Position numbers and translations under genes: made by a program
Part shown: positions 1 to 4,351 of the stretch, piece after piece
How the letters are laid out: every line of letters begins with the position of its first letter
Position numbering within the stretch: the first letter of the stretch is position 1
NCBI GenBank assembly: GCA_004356175.1
Contig: SMXV01000050.1
Coordinates: forward strand, 1 to 5,954
Direction of reading: 5' to 3'
Origin: Acidobacteriota bacterium
Lineage (GTDB): Bacteria; Actinomycetota; Acidimicrobiia; Spongiisociales; UBA5794
Length of the DNA: 5,954 nucleotides
Notes under the pieces: model-generated
The model's input: the letters and a program-made list of their open reading frames with translations, nothing else
What the model was told of the DNA's origin: nothing
The model's database searches: none

Positions 1-1
1 G

Positions 2-511
2 GCTGATCTGCTGGGAACGGCCATGGATATGGAGCTCGTCCAGTCCGGGTTCGCCGGCGATCTCGTTGGGCCGACCGGCGGAACGTACACCTACGGCACA
101 CTCGGCAGGTTTGATCTGGACGAGTCTGTCAGTTGGGAAGCCTGGAGCCCGGCGTTTCATCCGACATTTGATAATTCGATCCTGCTGGACTTCACGAACT
201 TCGCCTATTCGGCTTACGTCGTCTTCGGGCCTTCTAGCAGTACGCTGGACATCACCAACCTCGTTGAGGACGTACAGATCGGAAGCCCCGCGGTCTTCCT
301 TCTCAGTGACCTACACACGAACATCGCTCAGAGCTCGAACACGTTCGGCAACAGCTTCAGTATCGCCTGGGATGTCGAGACGGTTCTCAACGACAATCCG
401 GCGGCGCCGGCTGTCGTCGTTGGATGGAACTCCGCGCCGGTTCCCGCCCCCGGCGCGATGGCGCTCTTAGGTTTGGCCGGTCTGGTTTCGATCCGACGCC
501 GCCGACGCTGA
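2..511 (+). CDS. PEP-CTERM sorting-domain protein, 3' part (5' end outside window)
   Basis: The reading frame is open from base 2, so the true start is probably upstream. The first in-window ATG (base 23) has no obvious ribosome binding site, and no signal peptide follows it. Numbered from that ATG there are 162 residues. The body is rich in Ser, Thr, Asn, Gly and aromatics, as in secreted beta-sheet proteins, and has no enzyme motif I recognise. The C-terminus is diagnostic: VPAPGA (140-145), a short hydrophobic stretch (MALLGLAGLVSI, 146-157), then five arginines. This is the PEP-CTERM plan of motif, membrane helix and basic anchor, which is processed by exosortase and directs export to the cell surface. 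The usual VPEP is VPAP here, a variant I associate with Phycisphaerae. The sorting tail is clear; the function of the body is unknown. It converges on the kinase gene across the hairpin at 542-573. Confidence 0.8.
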   Translation, partial: ADLLGTAMDMELVQSGFAGDLVGPTGGTYTYGTLGRFDLDESVSWEAWSPAFHPTFDNSILLDFTNFAYSAYVVFGPSSSTLDITNLVEDVQIGSPAVFLLSDLHTNIAQSSNTFGNSFSIAWDVETVLNDNPAAPAVVVGWNSAPVPAPGAMALLGLAGLVSIRRRRR

Positions 512-541
512 GGCGACAAACGATAACTTCTCCTGTTGACG

Positions 542-580
542 AAACGCTCATGGACGAATGTCCGTGAGCGTTTGTTTGTC
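542..580. terminator. Hairpin terminator shared by convergent genes
   Basis: AAACGCTCATGGAC (542-555) and GTCCGTGAGCGTTT (560-573) form a 14-bp stem with one G-T pair and a GAAT loop. On the plus strand the T-rich GTTTGTC follows, giving a plausible intrinsic terminator for the PEP-CTERM gene that ends at 511. On the minus strand the same stem lies about 30 nt past the kinase stop but has a poorer T-tract. The position between two converging genes fits a bidirectional terminator. Confidence 0.8.
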
Positions 581-601
581 ATCTGTGCGCGAAATCCGTA
601 T

Positions 602-1789
602 TCAGGCAGGCGAGTGTTGGTCAGGCCCCGGGCTTTGCGAGACACTCGTGCCGTGAGCCAGCAAAGCCGCCTCGAGATTAGCCTGCCGAATCATCCCGGG
701 AATCAGCAAGAGATCGACCAGCTGCCCGATAAAGAACAGTCCACCGGTCAAGAACCAGATGATTCCGGTGATCCATCGTCCGGCATAGAACCGGTGGATC
801 CCCGACACACCGATGAAACACAGGCACCACAGCAGATAGGCGATGGCCGCAGACTTCACCCCCGCAACCGGGTAATACGTCGATGCAACGGATCCGGGCG
901 CGACTACGGCCCTCGGCGCCGCACCCGGAGTTTGCCGCAGCGCGGCTGCCTCAATGTCGGTCTTGACATCACTAGCACGTTGATACCGCCGGGCCGGCTC
1001 CTTCTCCAAGGCGTGCAGCACAATCTCGTCAAGAGAACTGTCAACCGGCGCTCGTTGAGACGGCAGTGGGAAACGCCCGATGGGCAACTCGCCCGTGAGC
1101 AACTCGTACAAAACCACCCCGAGCGAATAGAGATCAGCCCGGTGATCGACTTCGGTCGTCGATTCAATCTGCTCCGGAGCCATGTAGTGTATCGTCCCCA
1201 TGATCTGTTGAGGCGCGGTCAGCGTATAATCAGTCTTGCCGCGAGACATCAGCTTGGCGATTCCGAAGTCGGCAATCTTCACTCGCCCATTCTTGTCCAG
1301 AAGAATATTCTCCGGCTTGATGTCACGATGAACGATCCCTTCCTCATGCGCGAAGGCCAGCGCATCACATACTTGGCTGACGATCGCCAATGCCTTGCTC
1401 GGATCGACAGCGCCGGCGTTCATCACGTGGCGCAAGTTCGAGCCGTCAACATACTCCATAATGAAGTAATACAGATCACCTGACTGACCCGAGTCGTGAA
1501 TCGTCACGATGTTTGGATGTTGCAATCGAGCCAACGAGCGTGCTTCGCGGTCGAATCGCTCAGCAAAACTGGCATCACGATCAGGGTCGGGCAGCAAGAC
1601 CTTCACGGCGACAGGCCGATCCAGGCTTTTTTGCCGCGCCTCATACACCGCACCCATCCCACCTTGCCCCAGCAACCCCACGATCTGAAGCTGTGGAAAG
1701 TGCTTAGCAATATCCTCCGGTAGCGGCGCACCGATTGGACCGGCTCGGCGAATCGTAGGATTGTCAGAAGGAAGATCGCTCATATGCAC
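602..1789 (-). CDS. Hanks-type Ser/Thr protein kinase with C-terminal TM2 membrane domain
   Basis: This 395-residue protein phosphorylates Ser/Thr on unknown targets, with its kinase domain on the cytoplasmic side. All catalytic elements are present: glycine loop GQGGMGAVY (41-49), ATP lysine K63 in VAVK, helix-C glutamate probably E82, catalytic HRDIKPEN (154-161, D156), DFG (174-176) and APE (204-206). The activation segment has threonines T189, T191 and T199 as possible phosphosites. After a linker of about 25 residues comes a TM2 domain (about 311-365): two hydrophobic helices around the GIHRFYAG turn (330-337), ending in the QLVDLLLIPGM segment. There is no extracellular PASTA or other sensor domain. 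The start is either GTG at 1789 (AGAG 5 nt upstream) or ATG at 1783; numbering is from the GTG. It lies 17 nt after the RidA-like lipoprotein gene, probably in the same transcript. The kinase call is certain; signal and substrates are unknown. Confidence 0.95.
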   Translation of the reverse strand: MHMSDLPSDNPTIRRAGPIGAPLPEDIAKHFPQLQIVGLLGQGGMGAVYEARQKSLDRPVAVKVLLPDPDRDASFAERFDREARSLARLQHPNIVTIHDSGQSGDLYYFIMEYVDGSNLRHVMNAGAVDPSKALAIVSQVCDALAFAHEEGIVHRDIKPENILLDKNGRVKIADFGIAKLMSRGKTDYTLTAPQQIMGTIHYMAPEQIESTTEVDHRADLYSLGVVLYELLTGELPIGRFPLPSQRAPVDSSLDEIVLHALEKEPARRYQRASDVKTDIEAAALRQTPGAAPRAVVAPGSVASTYYPVAGVKSAAIAYLLWCLCFIGVSGIHRFYAGRWITGIIWFLTGGLFFIGQLVDLLLIPGMIRQANLEAALLAHGTSVSQSPGPDQHSPA

Positions 1790-1806
1790 ATCATCTCTGC
1801 GTTCGC

Positions 1807-2268
1807 TTAGTCATTCAAGGGGACTACCCGAAAACCCGCCTGCGCAATCACCTGAAGCTCGACACGAGCCCCGCCCGGCAAACGCGACACTTCGACGCAC
1901 GCCCGGGCCGGATACGGCGGATCGAACCGATTCGCGTAAATCTCGTTGAATTCATCGTACAGATCGAGATTGGTTAGGTAAACGGTCACGCTGATTACAT
2001 CGCTGAGCGCTGCACCTGATCGAGCCAGCTCCCGCTCAACAGCATCGAGAGCCGTTTGAACCTCTTGGGTGAAGCTGCCGCCGGGCGTACCGATCTTGCC
2101 AGATACGAACACTAGGCCGCCACTTGTTACTGAACCCGAATACGGCCCGAGGGCGCCGACGGCCGGTCGATACAGGGTTGGTTGCGATTCCTTGGCCGAA
2201 CATGCCCCGAGCGCCGAAGCGAGCGCGAAGATCGACAGCAAATGCGCAGGTCTCATAGCTCTTATCAT
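1807..2268 (-). CDS. RidA/YjgF/UK114-family protein with lipoprotein signal peptide
   Basis: RidA-family proteins are trimeric; canonical members hydrolyse reactive enamine/imine intermediates such as 2-aminoacrylate. The fold signature runs from GPYSG (41-45) through VSGKIG (55-60) to YPARACVEVSRLP (119-131) and VELQVIA (137-142 region). Aligned from memory to E. coli RidA, substrate-binding Arg105 is R122, Glu120 is E137, Tyr17 is Y43 and Cys107 is C124, so the active-site set looks intact. Unusually, the N-terminus is a hydrophobic leader ending in lipobox LGAC, giving lipidated Cys23 and predicting export and membrane anchoring, whereas classical RidA is cytosolic. The start could instead be M5 (ATG at 2256), which gives a cleaner signal peptide and has AAGAG just upstream. 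The Ser/Thr kinase follows after 17 nt. The family is confident; the periplasmic role is inferred. Confidence 0.92.
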   Translation of the reverse strand: MIRAMRPAHLLSIFALASALGACSAKESQPTLYRPAVGALGPYSGSVTSGGLVFVSGKIGTPGGSFTQEVQTALDAVERELARSGAALSDVISVTVYLTNLDLYDEFNEIYANRFDPPYPARACVEVSRLPGGARVELQVIAQAGFRVVPLND

Positions 2269-2362
2269 CAGCAGCAGACGCCAGCTTGTCTACTCACCGC
2301 CTGCGACCTTCATGACTAGGTTCTTTCTGATGGATCAAGAGAGTGCATTTCATTCTTGGCGG

Positions 2363-2403
2363 GACGGGCTTCCAGCCCATCGTCTTCACTCTTAAAGACG
2401 GGC
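2363..2403. repeat. GGGCT-TCC-AGCCC hairpin, possible dispersed-repeat copy
   Basis: GACGGGCT (2363-2370) and AGCCCATC (2374-2381) form an 8-bp hairpin around TCC, with a G-U pair when read on the minus strand. A second hairpin, CGTCTT/AAGACG (2381-2386 with 2395-2400), can extend by pairing GCC of the first stem's right arm with the following GGC, so the two structures partly compete. Motifs of the type 'ACGGGCTTCCAGCCCGT' are, from memory, common intergenic repeats in planctomycetes. It sits in the 202-nt gap between the zinc-ribbon gene and the RidA-like gene, so it could be a terminator, a leader structure or a mobile repeat. Confidence 0.45.
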
Positions 2404-2433
2404 AAGTCTCCATAGGCGACTCGCCGAGGCGAA

Positions 2434-2461
2434 GTGCTCGTGGACGAACACGTCAAAGCAC
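2434..2461 (-). terminator. Imperfect hairpin just past the zinc-ribbon gene
   Basis: GTGCT-CGTG (2434-2442) can pair with CACG (2449-2452) and AGCAC (2457-2461), giving nine base pairs with a four-base bulge and a six-base loop. It starts 10 nt beyond the stop codon of the minus-strand gene ending at 2471, where a terminator would be expected. There is no T-tract, so this is a weak call. Confidence 0.25.
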
Positions 2462-2470
2462 CGGCGCTCA

Positions 2471-2866
2471 TCACCAAGGTATGTCATCCTCGATGTCATC
2501 GGGCGGTGGCTGACGGCCGACGTCAACGCCCCAATCTTCAGTGTCGGCTTCGAGGTCTACACGCTCATCCAGATCGTCGTAGTCCTCGTCGTCGTCATCG
2601 TCGTCCTCAGTCCACATCAGGTTGCCCTGCTCGTCGCGATAATCGGGGTCGACCGGGAAGATGTCGAAGCCAAAGCCCTTGCCGTCGCAGCCGGGCGTTG
2701 GGCACCACCAAAAGCCTGGTATGTCGGCTTCCGTCGTCTCGTCAACCCAGTGGATGAGATAGCTTTCGTATTCCTGGTCGCAGTGCAGACAGTGAACCAT
2801 GACCGGAACGGTCGGTGGACGAAACGGATCACGTTCGGCCGGCGAGGCGTCAACCATAGTCCGCAT
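2471..2866 (-). CDS. Hypothetical protein: Cys4 zinc ribbon plus acidic C-terminal tail
   Basis: I do not recognise a named function. Of 131 residues, the central part has CLHC (26-29), an aromatic segment YESYLIHW (33-40), and GFWWCPTPGC (51-60). Together these give C26, C29, C55 and C60, the spacing of a single zinc ribbon. A Gly/Phe segment (GKGFGFDIFPVDP, 62-74) follows and then a highly acidic region (from about 87, including seven consecutive aspartates/glutamates), ending in DIEDDIPW. Similar short proteins are, from memory, found in planctomycetes without assigned function. An acidic tail plus zinc ribbon would suit a protein-protein adaptor or nucleic-acid mimic, but this is speculation. 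The start at 2866 has no strong ribosome binding site; M4 (2857) or M23 (2800), just before the ribbon, are alternatives. It lies 133 nt downstream of the small gene at 3245-3000. Confidence 0.8.
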   Translation of the reverse strand: MRTMVDASPAERDPFRPPTVPVMVHCLHCDQEYESYLIHWVDETTEADIPGFWWCPTPGCDGKGFGFDIFPVDPDYRDEQGNLMWTEDDDDDDEDYDDLDERVDLEADTEDWGVDVGRQPPPDDIEDDIPW

Positions 2867-2999
2867 TTTCGCAACTGATCACGAATCAATCAAGACCCGT
2901 CGGCACGGATTCCGGATGCAATTGTGACACCGCCGCAGCGGCAGCGATCTGAGGCCCTATCCGCCAGGCGGGTCGGACAGGAATTGACCACAAGAGGGG

Positions 3000-3245
3000 C
3001 TATTCGCCAGGTATGGCGTCATGGAGCCGTTTCTGCAGTCGCAGGTTGTTCCAGACCACCGACACCAACGAGTAGATGATGCGAAGGTTCTCCTCGAGGG
3101 GGCCACCTTGGGCTTGGTCGAGCAACGCGCCTGTTCTATCGAGAAGGTCCCAGGCATGTCGCTCTTGGAGTGTCCCGGCGACGAGGTTGTCGCGTAACCG
3201 TTCCAGATCCATACGAAGTTCAGTCATATCTGTGCGTGTCGCCAT
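3000..3245 (-). CDS. Small helical protein of unknown function (81 aa)
   Basis: I recognise no family. The start is well supported: AAGGAGG (plus coordinates 3251-3257) lies 5 nt before the ATG, the best Shine-Dalgarno in the window together with that of the H-NOX gene. The protein is charged and probably all-helical: a heptad-like N-terminal stretch (MTELRMDLERLRDNL, 7-21), then ERHAWDLLDRTGALLDQAQGG, and a C-terminal helix with hydrophobic face IIYSLVSVVWNNLRL (56-70). It has no signal peptide, cysteines or catalytic motif. It is the most upstream gene of the minus-strand group and diverges from the H-NOX gene across 537 nt. A GC-rich palindrome (CCGCCAGGCGG, 2961-2971) lies 29 nt past its stop and may help end transcription. 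The length, strong ribosome binding site and ordered sequence argue that it is real; any link to gas sensing would be guesswork. Confidence 0.7.
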   Translation of the reverse strand: MATRTDMTELRMDLERLRDNLVAGTLQERHAWDLLDRTGALLDQAQGGPLEENLRIIYSLVSVVWNNLRLQKRLHDAIPGE

Positions 3246-3250
3246 GGCAT

Positions 3251-3257
3251 CCTCCTT
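3251..3257 (-). promoter_or_regulatory. Strong Shine-Dalgarno of the 81-aa gene
   Basis: On the minus strand AAGGAGG is followed by ATGCC and the ATG at 3245-3243. It fixes the start of the small gene. Confidence 0.8.
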
Positions 3258-3650
3258 GCCAGGTTCCTATATCAAAAGTGTACGACACAACTCCCTTGAT
3301 CACAGGCGGATACCACCCGCAAATTGGAGCCGCAGCGTACTCATCGGGGTCGGGCGGCCTGGGTAAGGCGCCACGCACCAACCCCGGCGAGCAGGTCCGA
3401 ATTTCCTGCCTGATCGCGGTCGTCAACAAGTGCGTGCGTTATCGGTTGCGAGACGATCAGTAGTTTCCCCAACAAGAGCGCTTTGATGGCCTTGCGCCTG
3501 TTGCAGACCATCAAGCTGGCCTCGCCAGATGCCGAACAAAGAGCGTCGGCGCACGCTATATTGATCACCGACTGAGTTGGTGGATCACTCTTCGGCGTGC
3601 AGCCGGCTTATCGGTCCGGGGGCACGCACGTACATGATCAATAGATTCCC

Positions 3651-3689
3651 TACCGGAGGTGTCGACTGTGCAGACAGCCTCTGCCGGTA
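3651..3689 (+). promoter_or_regulatory. Bulged hairpin in the presumed H-NOX leader
   Basis: TACCGG-AGG-TGTC (3651-3663) pairs with GACA-(G)-CCT-(CTG)-CCGGTA (3673-3689): 13 base pairs with two small bulges and a 9-nt loop. It contains a GGAGG (3655-3659), which the fold would occlude. It lies 94-132 nt ahead of the H-NOX ATG, so it would be in the 5' leader if transcription starts upstream. It does not match the cyclic di-GMP riboswitch motifs I know. Confidence 0.4.
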
Positions 3690-3705
3690 CGGTCGATCGC
3701 ACACA

Positions 3706-3735
3706 CGCACGAAACGGTGCGCGTTTTAGCGCGCA
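3706..3735 (+). promoter_or_regulatory. Two mutually exclusive hairpins ahead of the H-NOX gene
   Basis: CGCAC (3706-3710) pairs with GTGCG (3717-3721) around GAAACG, while TGCGCG (3718-3723) pairs with CGCGCA (3730-3735) around TTTTAG. The two stems share bases 3718-3721, so only one can form at a time. Such an arrangement can act as a switch, but no downstream T-tract makes it an obvious attenuator. Confidence 0.3.
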
Positions 3736-3772
3736 ACAGACGAGAACGGAAAAGCACGCTCAAATTGTAAAC

Positions 3773-3777
3773 GGAGG
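3773..3777 (+). promoter_or_regulatory. Shine-Dalgarno of the H-NOX gene
   Basis: GGAGG is followed by the 5-nt spacer CGCCG and the ATG at 3783. It fixes the start of the H-NOX gene. Confidence 0.85.
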
Positions 3778-3782
3778 CGCCG

Positions 3783-4337
3783 ATGGTCGGCCTGATACAC
3801 AAGCTACTGTTCGATCTCATTGAGGAAATGGCAGGCATGGAGAAAGTCCTCGAGGTCAAGCGCATGGCCGGTGTCGAAGAAGACAAAGCGTTCCGCATGG
3901 ACGAAGTCTACGACGACGACGAGTGGCAGCGACTCTTCAGCGCCACCTGTGAGGTTCTGGGAGTCACTCAAGATCAAGCCGAGGAGGTTTTCGCGGAGTT
4001 CTTCTTCAAGGACTCGATGAAGCGCTGGCCCATGTGGTTCTGGATGTCCAAGACAGCTCGCGAGTTCCTCCAGCGTCAGCCGAAGATCCACAACGGCTTT
4101 GCCACCGGCGTCCGGGATCAGAAGGCCAGCCAAGCAATCAACGACAAGTTCGAGATCAAGCACCATGAAGACGGGATTGACGTCCACTACCGGTCACCGA
4201 ACCAACTCTGTGGGCTATATAAGGCGCTGGCCCGTCGCTTGATGAAGCACTACGGAGACGAGGCGGCGATCGAGGAAACCAAGTGTCTGAAAAAAGGTGA
4301 TTCGGAGTGTGAAATCCGCATCCGATGGGCCGCGTAA
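3783..4337 (+). CDS. H-NOX (heme NO-binding, HNOB) domain protein, noncanonical
   Basis: Stand-alone H-NOX proteins bind heme, sense NO (or O2) in the cytoplasm and control a partner encoded beside them. At 184 residues this one has the usual length. Aligned from memory to Shewanella and Thermoanaerobacter H-NOX, the MVGLIHKLLFDLIEE start matches the family's 'MKGIIF..LEDLV' start. H103 in QPKIHNGF falls at the proximal heme ligand His102, and YRSPNQLC (136-143) falls at YxSxR (YSSPRRLC in Shewanella). Tyr and Ser of that motif are kept but Arg is N140. L145 replaces the distal Tyr used for O2 binding, pointing to an NO-type site if heme is bound. C143, C168 and C176 align with zinc-site cysteines, with E165 where His would be. 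The diguanylate cyclase begins 14 nt downstream and is the likely partner. Family call is good; heme binding is uncertain. Confidence 0.85.
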   Translation: MVGLIHKLLFDLIEEMAGMEKVLEVKRMAGVEEDKAFRMDEVYDDDEWQRLFSATCEVLGVTQDQAEEVFAEFFFKDSMKRWPMWFWMSKTAREFLQRQPKIHNGFATGVRDQKASQAINDKFEIKHHEDGIDVHYRSPNQLCGLYKALARRLMKHYGDEAAIEETKCLKKGDSECEIRIRWAA

Positions 4338-4351
4338 CCAAGCAGCAAACA

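Larger units (their letters stand above)
3246..3782. other. Divergent intergenic region without a convincing gene
   Basis: These 537 nt separate the divergent 81-aa gene and the H-NOX gene, so both promoters should lie here, but I cannot assign a clear -35/-10 pair to either. The sequence contains four related TGATCAC-like words: TTGATCAC at 3297 and 3561, GGATCAC at 3582, and ATGATCAA at 3634. The last 130 nt before the H-NOX start are rich in inverted repeats (listed separately). Short open frames occur, for example a minus-strand one at 3568-3341, but they lack a ribosome binding site and protein-like composition. Confidence 0.6.

Noticed and set aside
536..1483. 315-codon plus-strand open frame
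   Set aside because: It lies antisense to the kinase gene, whose domain motifs are all intact; the translation is Arg/His/Pro-rich with no recognisable domain.
2961..2971. CCGCCAGGCGG palindrome past the 81-aa gene as a full terminator
   Set aside because: Only four pairs with a usable loop and no T-tract; mentioned under the gene but not called separately.
3245..3260. TGGCAT-N5-TTGC, matching a sigma-54 -24/-12 element with correct spacing
   Set aside because: It coincides with the reverse complement of the Shine-Dalgarno and start codon of the 81-aa gene, which explains the sequence, and lies more than 500 nt from the H-NOX gene.
3341..3568. 75-codon minus-strand open frame in the intergenic region
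   Set aside because: No ribosome binding site, no recognisable domain, and composition unlike the neighbouring proteins.
3486..3575. 29-codon plus-strand frame starting with ATG, AAGAG upstream
   Set aside because: Too short and without any recognisable pattern to support beyond chance.
3600..3782. Cyclic di-GMP riboswitch upstream of the H-NOX/GGDEF pair
   Set aside because: The conserved sequence blocks of the known class I motif are not visible, although hairpins are present.
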